A DNA stretch of 64,000 nucleotides from an uncultured Kiloniellaceae bacterium (GCA_947493695.1 CANLSF010000009.1:118048-182047); one strand, 5' to 3'; counted from the first letter of the stretch, positions 27,153 to 36,490 are shown. A program made the numbers and translations. The notes: generated from the sequence alone by a model not told the origin.

Positions 27153-27836
27153 TCAGCAATCGGTAAATCTCGCGAGATAAGCCTCGAAGCTCTTATCAGG
27201 CTCGACCTTGAAACGGCCCGGTTGCACTTCAGATCGCGCGATCCGGTCGACGCGGAAATCCCGAAAATCTTCCCGCAGCTCACACCAGCTGCTCAGCAGC
27301 CAGACCGGCCCGAAGTTGGTCAGCCCCAGGGGGCGGACAATCCGCTCGCTGTCTTTATCGGCCAGGCTCCGGTAGAGAATTTGCAGTCTGCGCCGCTCCG
27401 AAATTGCACGCCTTAAAGGGCCGAGCAGTTTTGGCGGCGCGGGCTGCTTTGCGCCGCGCATGGCAAAGAGGGGGGTGCTTTTCAAGCGGCGCGCATGCTC
27501 CGGCGGGATCGACATCTCGATCTTGGCCAAGGCCTCCCGCGCCGCGATTCCCAGATCCTCGCCGGCCAGAGCCTGAACGGCTTTCGCGCCAAATGCCAGC
27601 GCCTCCAGCTGTTCGAAAGTGAAGGTCAGCGGCGGCGCATCGAAGGCTTCGCGCAAGAGATACCCCACCCCACGCTCCCCATCGATTGGCGCACCGGATG
27701 CCATCAAATGCCCCAGGTCCCGATAGACGGTCCGGGGCGAGACTTCCAGACGCTCTGCAATATCAGCAGCCGTCATGACACGCCCGCTTGCACGCAGGAT
27801 CTGGATAATTCGGAACAGGCGTTCTGCGGATCTCAT
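27153..27836 (-). CDS. YafY-type HTH/WYL-domain transcriptional regulator
   Basis: A 227-residue regulator. A winged helix-turn-helix occupies about residues 3-60 (ERLFRIIQILRASGRVMTAA and SPRTVYRDLGHLM). A WYL domain follows at about 135-225 (LQILYRSLADKDSERIVRPL and VWLLSSWCELREDFRDFRVDRI). WYL domains sense small ligands or nucleic acid. The gene is divergent from the barrel-protein/AlkC-like pair starting at 27988, which is its likely target. Confidence 0.88.
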   Translation of the reverse strand: MRSAERLFRIIQILRASGRVMTAADIAERLEVSPRTVYRDLGHLMASGAPIDGERGVGYLLREAFDAPPLTFTFEQLEALAFGAKAVQALAGEDLGIAAREALAKIEMSIPPEHARRLKSTPLFAMRGAKQPAPPKLLGPLRRAISERRRLQILYRSLADKDSERIVRPLGLTNFGPVWLLSSWCELREDFRDFRVDRIARSEVQPGRFKVEPDKSFEAYLARFTDC

Positions 27837-27987
27837 GACTTCATTCCAGTGCTGGCTCCCAGCGTCGCACAGCGATCAGAGGAGGGATACAGCCTCTCAT
27901 ATCTCAATGGCCATAAGGTTGTCAGTAGGGGTGTGGTTTAACAGCACCATTCATCCCACACGGGATGCCGTAAAAAGGAAAGAGAGT

Positions 27988-28299
27988 ATGAGCAGCAACG
28001 TATACGAGATCGTCGTCTATGAAGTCACCGACCGGGAAAGCGCGATCATCGCGCGGCGCAAAGCCATGGAGGCCACAAAATCCTTTCCGGGATTTCGGGC
28101 TTTCCGTCCCCTTGACGGCCTTGATTCGGAAACCCTGATGGGGGACCTGATCGAGTGGGAGGACTTTGAGAGCGCGAAAGCGGCCGGCGAAAAGGTGAAG
28201 TCCGACCCGGCTTTCGCCGACATCTTCGCGCAGATCTCAGAACTGAAATTATACGCGCACTTCACCTCCGGCGAGCACATGTCTTCCGGAAAGGGATGA
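27988..28299 (+). CDS. Small dimeric alpha-beta barrel (ABM-like) protein
   Basis: A 103-residue protein from the ATG at 27988, with AAGGAAAGAGA just before it. The pattern YEIVVYEVTDRESAIIARRKAMEATKSFPGFRAFRPL and the later EWEDFESAKAAGEKVKSDPAF are typical of ferredoxin-like dimeric barrels of the antibiotic-biosynthesis-monooxygenase type. No metal or haem ligands stand out. The gene overlaps the AlkC-like frame and is divergent from the WYL regulator. Enzymatic activity is uncertain. Confidence 0.7.
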   Translation: MSSNVYEIVVYEVTDRESAIIARRKAMEATKSFPGFRAFRPLDGLDSETLMGDLIEWEDFESAKAAGEKVKSDPAFADIFAQISELKLYAHFTSGEHMSSGKG

Positions 28300-28307
28300 G
28301 GTCGGCG

Positions 28308-29405
28308 ATGCCCGAAGCCTTCAAGAATTTTATCAATGCCGAGCTGATCGAAGAGATGGCGCGCCATCTCTCGACAGCCTGGCCCTCCTTTGCACGCGCG
28401 CAGTTCATCGCCGATGGGGCCCACGAGCTGGAAAAACTGGAACTGAAAGAGCGCTCGAACCAGATCGTGACGGCGCTTGAGCAACACCTGCCGGACGACT
28501 TTTCCAAAGCAGCCGCCATCCTGGGCGCCAGTCTCCCAGAGGGGCATAAAGCCGGTCTCTCGGGCTGGGCGATCCTGCCGCTGAACGACTATGTGGGACG
28601 CGCGGGACAACATCACTTCGAAGCTTCAATGGATCTTTTGGAAAAGATCACGTCCCTCTTCAGTTCGGAGTTCGGCATCCGCTACTTCCTGCTCGCGGAC
28701 CAGGGCCGCACGCTGGCGCAGATGCGGCTTTGGAGCGAGAGCGATAACCATCACGTCCGCCGTCTCGCTTCCGAAGGCTGCCGCCCGCGACTGCCCTGGG
28801 CCATGCGCCTCCCGGCACTGATGAAGGATCCGGCCCCGATCCTGCCGATCCTGAACCGGTTGCGCGACGACCCCGAAAACTATGTGCGCCGCTCCGTTGC
28901 CAACAACCTCAACGACATCGCCAAGGATCACCCCGATCTGGTGGCGCGCATCGCCCGTGACTGGATGAAAGGTGCCTCCGACAGCCGCAAGCGCCTCATC
29001 CGCCACGCCTGCCGGACGCTCCTGAAACAGGGGCATCAGGATGCGCTCGAAGTGTTCGGCTACACCGCCCCGAAGAAGATCTCGGCGGAGCTCGCGCTCC
29101 ACACGCCCTCGCTCACACTGGGCGAGAACCTGCTGTTCGAACTGACCCTGGACTCGAAGGCACCGGCCAGTCAGAACCTGATGATCGACTACGCGGTTCA
29201 TCATGTGAAGGCGAACGGCACGCGCAGCCCCAAGGTCTTTAAATGGAAGAGCCTGTCGCTGGAATCCGGCGGGCAGGCGGTGATCGCAAAGAAGCATGCC
29301 ATCCGACCTATTACGACGCGGCGCTACTATCCCGGACTGCACCACGTCGAGGTGCTGGTCAATGGCCTCTCTGTCGCGCGGTCCTACTTCACGCTGTCGC
29401 TTTAA
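28308..29405 (+). CDS. alkC: AlkC-like DNA alkylation-repair glycosylase
   Basis: About 365 residues. HEAT-like helical repeats cover roughly 1-245 (for example SDNHHVRRLASEGCRPRLPW and DDPENYVRRSVANNLNDIAK). A C-terminal beta-rich Ig-like domain follows (about 255-365, from ISAELALHTPSLTLGENLLF). The HEAT plus Ig layout separates AlkC from AlkD, which lacks the Ig domain. Such enzymes excise cationic alkylpurines without base flipping. The ATG at 28308 has GAGGT at 5 nt, better than the one at 28296, where the ribosome site abuts the start. The 28296 ATG would overlap the previous stop by 4 nt, so the genes are co-translated either way. Confidence 0.8.
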   Translation: MPEAFKNFINAELIEEMARHLSTAWPSFARAQFIADGAHELEKLELKERSNQIVTALEQHLPDDFSKAAAILGASLPEGHKAGLSGWAILPLNDYVGRAGQHHFEASMDLLEKITSLFSSEFGIRYFLLADQGRTLAQMRLWSESDNHHVRRLASEGCRPRLPWAMRLPALMKDPAPILPILNRLRDDPENYVRRSVANNLNDIAKDHPDLVARIARDWMKGASDSRKRLIRHACRTLLKQGHQDALEVFGYTAPKKISAELALHTPSLTLGENLLFELTLDSKAPASQNLMIDYAVHHVKANGTRSPKVFKWKSLSLESGGQAVIAKKHAIRPITTRRYYPGLHHVEVLVNGLSVARSYFTLSL

Positions 29406-29420
29406 GCCATGAACTAAACC

Positions 29421-30434
29421 TTATCCGTTCCGGTAGATGTAGCTGTAGCCGTTGATCGCGGGCACGCCACCCAGATGCGCGTATAGCACCTTCGACCCGG
29501 GCGGAAAGAAACCTCTGCGCACAAGGTCGATCATGCCCTGCATGGACTTTCCTTCATATACCGGGTCGGTCATCATGCCTTCCATCCGGGCGCAAAGACG
29601 CATGGCCTCGTTGGTTTCGGCGGACGGCACGCCGTAGACCGGATAGGCGTATTCGGTTTTCAGGACGATGTCCTCCGCCGTGATCTCGCGCCCCAGCTCA
29701 ACAAGCTCCGCTGTGTTTCTGGCGATCTCCAGGACCTGGGCCCGGGTCTGTTCCGGCGTGCAGGAGGCATCGATTCCGATCACTTTGTCGGCGCGTCCGT
29801 CCTTCGCAAAGCCAACCGCCATGCCGGCATGGGTCGAGCCGGTGACAGTGCAGACCACGATGTAGTCGAAGGAAAACCCGAGCTCGGCTTCCTGTTCGCG
29901 CACTTCCTCCGCAAAACCGACAAAGCCGAGGCCACCGAACTGATGCACCGATGCACCGGCAGGAATGGGATAGGGCTTACCGCCGCGCGCCTTCACATCC
30001 TCAAGCGCATTCTCCCAGCTCTCGCGGATACCGATGTCGAAGCCTTCATCGATCAACTCGATCTCAGCCCCCATCACGCGGCTCATCAGGATGTTGCCGA
30101 CCCGGTCGTAGACGGCATCCTCAAAGGGCACCCAGCTTTCCTGAACCAGGCGGCACTTCATACCGATCTTGGCCGCGACCGCCGCAACCTGACGCGTGTG
30201 GTTCGACTGAACGCCGCCGATGGACACCAGCGTGTCGGCGCCTGATGCAATGGCATCGGGGACGATGTACTCCAGCTTCCGGAGTTTGTTGCCGCCGAAC
30301 GCCAGCCCGGAATTACAGTCCTCCCGCTTGGCGTAGAGTTCGACCCCACCCCCCAGATGCGCGGAGAGGCGTTCCAGCTTTTCGATCGGTGTCGGGCCAA
30401 AGGTCAATGGATAGCGTTCAAATTTCTGCAACAT
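29421..30434 (-). CDS. acdS: 1-aminocyclopropane-1-carboxylate deaminase
   Basis: This PLP enzyme opens ACC, the plant ethylene precursor, to 2-oxobutyrate and ammonia. The 337-residue product carries the residues that separate true ACC deaminase from D-cysteine desulfhydrase. They are Lys50 ([10 protein letters not shown]), Ser77 (GGVQSNHTR), Tyr293-Glu294 (DPVYEGKSM) and Leu321 (YAHLGG), equal to Lys51, Ser78, Tyr294, Glu295 and Leu322 of the Pseudomonas enzyme. It is divergent from an Lrp-type gene, the usual acdR-acdS arrangement. A free-living organism could meet ACC from plants or algae. Confidence 0.93.
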   Translation of the reverse strand: MLQKFERYPLTFGPTPIEKLERLSAHLGGGVELYAKREDCNSGLAFGGNKLRKLEYIVPDAIASGADTLVSIGGVQSNHTRQVAAVAAKIGMKCRLVQESWVPFEDAVYDRVGNILMSRVMGAEIELIDEGFDIGIRESWENALEDVKARGGKPYPIPAGASVHQFGGLGFVGFAEEVREQEAELGFSFDYIVVCTVTGSTHAGMAVGFAKDGRADKVIGIDASCTPEQTRAQVLEIARNTAELVELGREITAEDIVLKTEYAYPVYGVPSAETNEAMRLCARMEGMMTDPVYEGKSMQGMIDLVRRGFFPPGSKVLYAHLGGVPAINGYSYIYRNG

Positions 30435-30506
30435 GCTTTGCGTCTCCCTGTTCAGATTTCACGAATCAGGCTAGACAAAACGGCGCGGAATGTGCTCTCA
30501 CAATTG

Positions 30507-30564
30507 ATCGAACTTTTATAATATTACTTCGGTAAACATCGAAATTATGCGTATCATGATCGAA
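30507..30564. promoter_or_regulatory. Three helically phased ATCGAA boxes between acdS and acdR
   Basis: ATCGAA occurs at 30507-30512, 30538-30543 and 30559-30564, with start-to-start distances of 31 and 21 bp, close to three and two helical turns. All are in the same orientation in the divergent promoter region. Lrp-type regulators bind phased repeats as octamers. This is a candidate AcdR operator array, not a proven one. Confidence 0.45.
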
Positions 30565-30577
30565 TAAAGGCATAAAA

Positions 30578-31057
30578 ATGAATGATTCTTCCATCGAACA
30601 TGATCTCGACCGGACGGACATGAAGATTCTCCGCCTCCTGCAGCAGGAGGGGCGCATGGGAAATGCGGAACTGGCCCGCCGGGTCAATGCCAGCGCCGCG
30701 ACCTGCCATCGGCGAACCCAACGTCTGTTCGATCTTGGATTTCTGAAAACAGTGCGCGCGCAGGTCGATCCCCACAAAGTCGACCGGGCAGCGTTGGTCA
30801 TGGTCGGCGTCGTACTGGATCGCTCCACGCCCGAGAGCTTCGCCGCCTTCGAGGCCGCCATCAAGGATCTGAATTTCATCTTGGACTGCCATCTGGTCGC
30901 CGGCGACTTCGACTACTTCCTGAAGATCCGGGTGCGCGACATGGCCGATTTTAACCGCCTGCACGGTGAACAGCTGATCGCACTGCCGGGTGTGCGTCAG
31001 ACCCGGACTTTCTTTGTAATGAAAGAGGTCGTGGACAACGCCGCCCTCAGTTTCTGA
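30578..31057 (+). CDS. acdR: Lrp/AsnC-family regulator, probable AcdR
   Basis: A 159-residue regulator. The N-terminal helix-turn-helix covers about 10-60 (LDRTDMKILRLLQQEGRMGN and NASAATCHRRTQRLFDLGFL). The C-terminal RAM (ligand-binding) domain covers about 70-150 (LVMVGVVLDRSTPESFAAFE, then ILDCHLVAGDFDYFLKIRVRDM). It is divergent from acdS, where AcdR of other bacteria activates acdS in response to ACC. Three phased boxes lie between the two genes. Confidence 0.88.
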   Translation: MNDSSIEHDLDRTDMKILRLLQQEGRMGNAELARRVNASAATCHRRTQRLFDLGFLKTVRAQVDPHKVDRAALVMVGVVLDRSTPESFAAFEAAIKDLNFILDCHLVAGDFDYFLKIRVRDMADFNRLHGEQLIALPGVRQTRTFFVMKEVVDNAALSF

Positions 31058-31091
31058 GGAAATCCAATACTCTATGGCATCCGCATCGCGT

Positions 31092-31631
31092 TTACGCCGC
31101 CAGAAGATCCTGCACGGCGCTGTCGTAGATGCTGTAATCCTTGAGGCTGCTCGCCAGGATCATCGCGCCCTGCAGGGTCGCCACGATGTGGGCAGCGCGT
31201 CTTTTACGGGCCTTGGGTTTCATGGTGCCTGACAGGGTTTTTGCGACCCAGTCGACGTTGGCCTGCAAAAATTCGGCGGCAGCGTCCGAAAGTGTAGAGG
31301 GCAGTCCGCAGCTCTCCGCCCCCAGCATCCCGCAGAGGCAAATTCGGTCAGATCCAGTCAGCGCATCGCGGTATGTGCGCGCAAAGGCGCGAATGCGGTC
31401 CTCGGGTGTTTTCGCTTTGCTGGCCTTAGCATCGAGCGCAGCAAAAAACCGTTCGGCATAACGTTCAACCAGGGCAATCCCCAGGTCTTCTTTTTGGCGA
31501 AAATAGTAGTGAACACTGGAGCTCTTGATGCCAAGTTCTTCCGCGAGATCACGAAAGCTGACCGCGTGATAACCGCGCAGCCGGATACCGCTCTCCGCAG
31601 CATCCATCAGTTTTTCGACGGTGTCACTCAC
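31092..31631 (-). CDS. TetR/AcrR-family transcriptional regulator
   Basis: A 179-residue predicted repressor, with GTG start at 31631. The N-terminal helix-turn-helix covers about 6-50 (VEKLMDAAESGIRLRGYHAV, SFRDLAEELGIKSSSVHYYF). A helical ligand domain contains CLCGMLGAESCGLPS. It has no divergent partner close by and is transcribed alone. An inverted repeat 23-38 bp upstream may be its own operator. Ligand unknown. Confidence 0.88.
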   Translation of the reverse strand: MSDTVEKLMDAAESGIRLRGYHAVSFRDLAEELGIKSSSVHYYFRQKEDLGIALVERYAERFFAALDAKASKAKTPEDRIRAFARTYRDALTGSDRICLCGMLGAESCGLPSTLSDAAAEFLQANVDWVAKTLSGTMKPKARKRRAAHIVATLQGAMILASSLKDYSIYDSAVQDLLAA

Positions 31632-31653
31632 ATCATCACCATTGCATCTATTG

Positions 31654-31669
31654 ATCTATCATTAGATAG
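31654..31669 (-). promoter_or_regulatory. Palindrome upstream of the tetR-type gene
   Basis: ATCTA-TCAT-TAGAT (31654-31667) and the overlapping CTATC-ATTA-GATAG (31656-31669) are perfect inverted repeats just before the regulator start. This fits an autoregulatory TetR operator, as inference from position. Confidence 0.4.
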
Positions 31670-31737
31670 GCATTTCATCGGGCATCTTACAAGTGCCGCG
31701 CATATACCTACAGATAGATTGGCTCTGCCTCAAAACC

Positions 31738-31779
31738 GCAAAACCCCGCGTACAGCCGGACGGCGACGCAGGGTTTTGC
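31738..31779 (-). terminator. Terminator-like hairpin after ydbL
   Basis: GCAAAACCC (31738-31746) pairs with GGGTTTTGC (31771-31779), and an inner GCGT/ACGC extends the stem. It lies 39 bp past the ydbL stop on the minus strand, followed by GGTTTTG. It probably ends the ydbH-ynbE-ydbL transcript. Confidence 0.6.
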
Positions 31780-31817
31780 GTTAGGATTCAGGTATCACGG
31801 TCAGAGAAAAATCATCG

Positions 31818-32171
31818 CTACTTTTTAACCCAATCGCCATCCGCGTTCAGAAACCAGGTACCCTTGGGCGCCTTTTTCATGATCTGCTTGGCGAAAATTG
31901 TGCCCACAGCGGTTACATCCGCTCCGGTCTTCTTCGCTTCCCGCTTATAGATTTTGCTGCGCTTCGCGTTGACGTCCTTGACGACTTTCTTGGCGCTACC
32001 GTCGCGGGCGACTGCCAGGCCGTCAAACCGCTCACCAACCGCGCCTTGCTTGCGCAGATCATCGAGAGAGGCGGCATAGGCGCTATGCCCTGCACTGCCC
32101 GCTGCGAGCAACACGAGGGCTGTCAAAAGGGAAAGGAAGGCCCGGCGGCCGATCAGAGTCGTATCTGTCAT
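31818..32171 (-). CDS. ydbL: YdbL family (DUF1318) periplasmic protein
   Basis: A 117-residue exported protein. The start at 32171 gives a Sec signal (RRAFLSLLTALVLLAAGSAG, cleavage after AYA). The mature DUF1318 part begins SLDDLRKQGAVGERFDGLAV and carries the conserved VNAKRSKIYKREAKKTGAD region. In Escherichia coli YdbL works with YdbH and YnbE in the envelope and is thought to assist their assembly into an intermembrane bridge. It is the last gene of that operon here. Confidence 0.85.
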   Translation of the reverse strand: MTDTTLIGRRAFLSLLTALVLLAAGSAGHSAYAASLDDLRKQGAVGERFDGLAVARDGSAKKVVKDVNAKRSKIYKREAKKTGADVTAVGTIFAKQIMKKAPKGTWFLNADGDWVKK

Positions 32172-32275
32172 ATGCTGTTGACCAGTTGTTCTCGAAATGG
32201 GTTTCTTCGGCTGGTGATCGGCGCAGTCGCCTTTCCTGCCGCTTTTGGAGCTGATGAGCCTGTCTGTTCCACGCA

Positions 32276-32605
32276 TCAGAAGATCTCCGGATTGGCTTCG
32301 ACTTCTTCGCGGGCCTGCTCTTCCAGCTTCAGCCGCACTTCTGCGTCGAGTTTGACGTTCAGGTTAATGGTGATGGGCTCCTTCGGTGCCTCGACCCGGA
32401 CGGTCGGCTGACAGGCCGATATCAGGCCCAGGGCCGCCGTAACGACCGCAAAGCGCGCGACAAGAGACAACCGCCCCTGTTTACCGAACTTTTCGGCCTC
32501 GGAAGCGCTTTCAGGATCGAAAGCTGAAGTTAAAGCGTGGGACAAGGAGATATCACCTTTTACCGGTTGTAATTTCGAAGAGAGTGTACGCGCAGGCGGG
32601 CACAA
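32276..32605 (-). CDS. ynbE: YnbE family outer-membrane lipoprotein
   Basis: The mature part, from Cys65 on (CQPTVRVEAPKEPITINLNV), is typical YnbE. The lipobox is LISAC. The annotated frame has a 45-residue leader before the signal core. A TTG at 32470 would give a normal short lipoprotein signal (SLVARFAVVTAALGLISAC), so the true start may be there. YnbE forms stacked beta-strands that prolong the YdbH groove to the outer membrane for phospholipid transport. It lies between ydbH and ydbL. Confidence 0.85.
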   Translation of the reverse strand: MCPPARTLSSKLQPVKGDISLSHALTSAFDPESASEAEKFGKQGRLSLVARFAVVTAALGLISACQPTVRVEAPKEPITINLNVKLDAEVRLKLEEQAREEVEANPEIF

Positions 32606-32671
32606 GCTCCAAGCTGAATACGCATATAGCCCGGACTATCTGAACAGAAGCTGAACACCCTCACGACATCA

Positions 32672-35600
32672 TCACTGCAGGGAGTAGCGCCCCGACAGCA
32701 AATCCTTGGATATTTCCAGTCCCTCGCCCAAAGTATTTAAAATCTGACCGATATTGCTTTCCAGGTTCAGATTGAGCCGGAAAGGCTGGCCATCCAGTAC
32801 AGCGGGGTTATTACCCAAAATGGACAACAGCAGTGTGAGATCGTCGTCCGCTGTTTTCTCCAGGGTCAGAGAAAGATCGTCATAGCGAAAATCCTCCAGC
32901 GCGCGCAGCATGGAGTCCACTTCAGTGCCGTACCCGGTCAATAGTTCGGCGACTTCGTCCGAGCGAACCTGCAACACACCAGCCTCGGTCGCGGCCAGTT
33001 TACTGCGCCGGAGTGTCACGACACCATCATCGAAGCTGATGGGCAGATCACCCGCGAGCCGCCCCGAGACATTGATATCCGCCAGATCGGCGGCCTTCAG
33101 AACCTCCGCGAGATCCAGACCGGTGATACGGATCGGCAGATCCGCCGTTCCCTCCAGAAGCGCCAGTTGACCGCCGTCAAATGATATACGGGCCCCGAGA
33201 AGACTGAACGCCGCCGACGTCAGGTCCAGCCTGAAAGCTTCCTCGGAAGGTAAGTCGGCTTCGATCTGAAAATCGCTGACCGGCAGGCCCGGATTAAATC
33301 GCCCAAGGCTGAGTGTTATCGGACGGGCGGTTTGTGGCGGCCAGAGCCCATCGAGGTCCATTGCAAGCGCCAGATCCGAGAAGTGGAAACCAAGCAGCTC
33401 TCCGGTCAGATCATTGCTGGCGAGCCTGGCGAAGCCGACAGGACCATCGGGGCCCATGGTTATTTGCAGGCTTCCCGACATCGTCCCCTCCTCGATGCGC
33501 GCATCGGAGATCCAAGACAGATCCTTCAGGCTGAGTGGAGTCTCGCCGAAATCGTGGGGCAGCAGGGTTACATCCGCCGACAGGCCCTGTTCCGGATCGG
33601 ACTTACCCTTCGCCTCAAAGTGAATTGCATCCCTGAAGCTCCGGCCTTTTACATTGAAGTCAAGACGCCCCGCCGGATTTTGCTGAAAGCTGCCGTCCAG
33701 AAACACCTCTTCGAAGCGCCGCGCCGCCGCCGTATCCTCAAGCCGCAGACCAGTGAAACGCCCCTTGGCTTCACCGCTATCCGGATTGACTTGTGCCCGA
33801 AGCGCGATATCCACCGCCTGCACTTCCTGATCCGGCAGGGAAACAGCGCTGGTGTCGAGTTCGAGCAGAAGCACGCCCACAGCCTCCGTCTGCGATGAAA
33901 CGCTCAGATCCACGGTTTCGGTCTCGAGAGATACGACATCCTGTTCAGCTCCCAACGCAAACCCGGCAGGCGCGAGCTGCGCGGTCACCTTCGGCCTGGG
34001 CACTCCCGTGGTGAGATCGATTGAGAGCTCAGCAGCCGCGATATCGAGTTTCAGAGGCGTCCTGCTGACGCCTGCCGCCATCGAGAAGCCTTTGGCGCGC
34101 GCAACCGCAGGCCCGGTGGTGACGAGCCGCAGCAGTTGTCCGGCCAGTTCGGCGCGCAGAGGCGCGGAAAGCACCACGCCCGAAACCCTGTTACCATCCT
34201 TGACCAAAGCATCGGTCGCTGCCTTGAGGTCTCCATTCACGCTTGACCCCGCTCTGTTCGACAGGAATGCCCCAACGAGCTCAAGATCAAACTTCCCGGT
34301 CGCGCCGCTGATACCGCGCAGAGGCAGCTTCCTTGCCTGCAGCTTGACCGGCCCGCCAAGCGCCCATTCCGCTTTTTCAGGTGTGATCTCACCGCTCGGA
34401 GTTGCCGCGACGGAAAAACCCGGCGCGGAGAGAGCAAGCACCCCGGCGAGCGCATAAGGACCGGTCAGAACGTCAGCCCGGGATGTCTGCAGCAGCGCCT
34501 TGTCATCAACCGCTGCCAGATTCAACGTCACGGGCCCGTTCATCCAGCTCCGCAGGTCATCCGGCAAGGAGAGCTGGCCCAGCAGGTCTTCCGAGAGGGC
34601 CGCCACCTCGGCGGAGACCGGCTTCTTCAGATTCAGAGTGAGACCCGCATCGTTCAACTTCACAGCCGCGGCCACATCCGCCGTCAGGCCTTCAAGATAA
34701 CCCGGGTGAGAAAGCCTCTCGGTCTGCAGGGCGAAATCAGTCTCCATGGAAGAAACCGACGCCAGCCAGCGCGCCGGCGGCAATGTCCAGATCTCAGCCG
34801 CCCGTAGGTCCGCGAGCGGTGGCAAAACCGCGTTGACCTCCGCCTTCCCTGCGATCTGTCCCGCGTCCGGCAAGGGCAGATGAAACTTCGAAAACAGCGG
34901 CAGGCTGGCCGGGCTCTCGATACTGCTGGTGACTTGGAGTGTAACGGCCTCATCACGGGGCGCAACACGGCCTTGGATGCCTGCCTGCAGCGCTTCCTCC
35001 AGTGGACCTTCAGACAGAATCTGTAGGTCGAAAACCACATCCTCCTGCGCCAGTCCGGCCGCAATCGAGAGCTGAAGCGGCGCCAACGCGACCGAGGGAG
35101 ACAGCGCGCCACTGATCTGCGCCAGCTCCAGTTCTGCATCCAATTCCTCGAGTTTTGTATTCCGGCCATCAAAGGCGACGGCGAAGCGGCCCGACATTCC
35201 CCGCAGCGTCAGATCCCCGATATCGAAGTTTCCCTCCGCGACCTGCAGATCTGCAAGAACGCTGCGATCCGGACTGACCGTAAATGCCGCGACGGCTTTG
35301 CTTTGGCCCTGCCCGCCTTTGGCATCAAGATTGAACGTGCCCTTCAGGGCTGTATCCGACGCCTGCCGCAGCGCCCCATCAATCGCCACTTCAAGCGGAC
35401 CGATCGGAGTCAGCAAACGGACCTGGGAATCAGCAAGCGTAACATCGGGAAGCGATGGCAGTGACGTCGGAGGAGAGGTCGCCGGCAGCGGCTCTTCTGA
35501 AGACTCCGGCTCTGACCCGGAATCCCCCGTCCGACTTTTCAGCCAGGCTGACTCAAGATCGAGAAAGAGGTCCGCGCCAGAGACGAACACTGCAGGCAAG

Positions 35601-35878
35601 TCGCCGGACAAAACGCTCAAGAGACTGTATTCGAGGCCCAGATACTCAAGTGCGAGCGATACACCCGGCCCCTCGGCGGCCAGGTCCCTGACTGCACTTC
35701 GCTGCCAACCCAGTTCGGTCACCGTCAGCGAAGTGACCGCGAGGCCCTGTCCTTCCAACGTGGCTGAGAGAGCCCAGGCTGCAATATCCTTGCGCAGGAC
35801 GGCGGTCGCGGCCAGACCAAGAGCGACGAGCAGAAGAAGCGTCAGCCAAAAGCGACCACGAAATATTTTGCCAAGCAT
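32672..35878 (-). CDS. ydbH: YdbH, AsmA-like intermembrane phospholipid transport protein
   Basis: A 1068-residue envelope protein, longer than the about 880 residues of the Escherichia coli homologue. An N-terminal membrane anchor (FWLTLLLLVALGLAATAVL, residues 10-28) is followed by a long run of beta-strand-rich, AsmA/TamB-like repeats. The Dicarboxylate/YdbH region is near the C-terminus (ISFDGGQLALLEGTADLPIR, LNLNLESNIGQILNTLGEGL). A Pro/Ser/Glu linker lies at about 120-145. With TamB and YhdP, YdbH moves phospholipid to the outer membrane. The operon order ydbH-ynbE-ydbL is fully conserved. Confidence 0.88.
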   Translation of the reverse strand: MLGKIFRGRFWLTLLLLVALGLAATAVLRKDIAAWALSATLEGQGLAVTSLTVTELGWQRSAVRDLAAEGPGVSLALEYLGLEYSLLSVLSGDLPAVFVSGADLFLDLESAWLKSRTGDSGSEPESSEEPLPATSPPTSLPSLPDVTLADSQVRLLTPIGPLEVAIDGALRQASDTALKGTFNLDAKGGQGQSKAVAAFTVSPDRSVLADLQVAEGNFDIGDLTLRGMSGRFAVAFDGRNTKLEELDAELELAQISGALSPSVALAPLQLSIAAGLAQEDVVFDLQILSEGPLEEALQAGIQGRVAPRDEAVTLQVTSSIESPASLPLFSKFHLPLPDAGQIAGKAEVNAVLPPLADLRAAEIWTLPPARWLASVSSMETDFALQTERLSHPGYLEGLTADVAAAVKLNDAGLTLNLKKPVSAEVAALSEDLLGQLSLPDDLRSWMNGPVTLNLAAVDDKALLQTSRADVLTGPYALAGVLALSAPGFSVAATPSGEITPEKAEWALGGPVKLQARKLPLRGISGATGKFDLELVGAFLSNRAGSSVNGDLKAATDALVKDGNRVSGVVLSAPLRAELAGQLLRLVTTGPAVARAKGFSMAAGVSRTPLKLDIAAAELSIDLTTGVPRPKVTAQLAPAGFALGAEQDVVSLETETVDLSVSSQTEAVGVLLLELDTSAVSLPDQEVQAVDIALRAQVNPDSGEAKGRFTGLRLEDTAAARRFEEVFLDGSFQQNPAGRLDFNVKGRSFRDAIHFEAKGKSDPEQGLSADVTLLPHDFGETPLSLKDLSWISDARIEEGTMSGSLQITMGPDGPVGFARLASNDLTGELLGFHFSDLALAMDLDGLWPPQTARPITLSLGRFNPGLPVSDFQIEADLPSEEAFRLDLTSAAFSLLGARISFDGGQLALLEGTADLPIRITGLDLAEVLKAADLADINVSGRLAGDLPISFDDGVVTLRRSKLAATEAGVLQVRSDEVAELLTGYGTEVDSMLRALEDFRYDDLSLTLEKTADDDLTLLLSILGNNPAVLDGQPFRLNLNLESNIGQILNTLGEGLEISKDLLSGRYSLQ

Positions 35879-36130
35879 AGAAATGCGCCGCGACCTCCGG
35901 TGCCGCTTTGTTCAGGTGGCGCGAGTCTACAGCAAGCGAACGGGACCTGCCTAGCGCCGGGCGCGTTCAATCGACATTACATGTTCGACGGCAGGTCCGA
36001 GGCAGCGTTTCCAGAGCAAAACGCTTTCGGGTCGGCCCGAGAACCCGATCAACGTGACAGGCGCTGCCGTCCCGGCAGGATCCAAGCAGAATCATGCGTC
36101 AGGTGACGCAGTCTTGCAGTGTTCCGGAAC

Positions 36131-36439
36131 TTACTCCCCCAGAACGACCGCGAAACCTTCAAACTGCGGATGCCCCAGATACAGCGGTTTATTCTCGCCG
36201 GCATTGCGGTGCGCCTGACGAAAGTGGTCGGACTTGGTCCAGTTTTCAAAATCCAACTCGGTGGCCCAGACGGTGTGAGACGCAAAGAGCGTATGGTCTT
36301 CTTCCGCCGCACCCTTAAGCAAACGAAACTCGACAAAACCAGGTACATCGGCAAGGCGGCTGTCCCGGCTGCGCCAGACCTCTTCAAAGGCATCTTCGTG
36401 GCCTGGGGCAACTTTAAAACGGTTCATCGCAATGAACAT
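36131..36439 (-). CDS. IsdG-family haem-degrading monooxygenase
   Basis: A 102-residue ferredoxin-like dimer protein from the ATG at 36439, with GAAGGAAA before it. The IsdG catalytic residues align almost exactly: Asn6, Trp67 (FENWTKS) and His77 (FRQAHRN), against Asn7, Trp67 and His77 in the Staphylococcus enzyme. It is therefore likely to bind and open haem to release iron. A Fur-like box 52 bp upstream of the start supports iron repression. No haem transporter is adjacent. Confidence 0.82.
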   Translation of the reverse strand: MFIAMNRFKVAPGHEDAFEEVWRSRDSRLADVPGFVEFRLLKGAAEEDHTLFASHTVWATELDFENWTKSDHFRQAHRNAGENKPLYLGHPQFEGFAVVLGE

Positions 36440-36490
36440 GAGGTGTTTCCTTCGCCGTGAGCAATATATCACTGGAGTATGATTTTTTAT

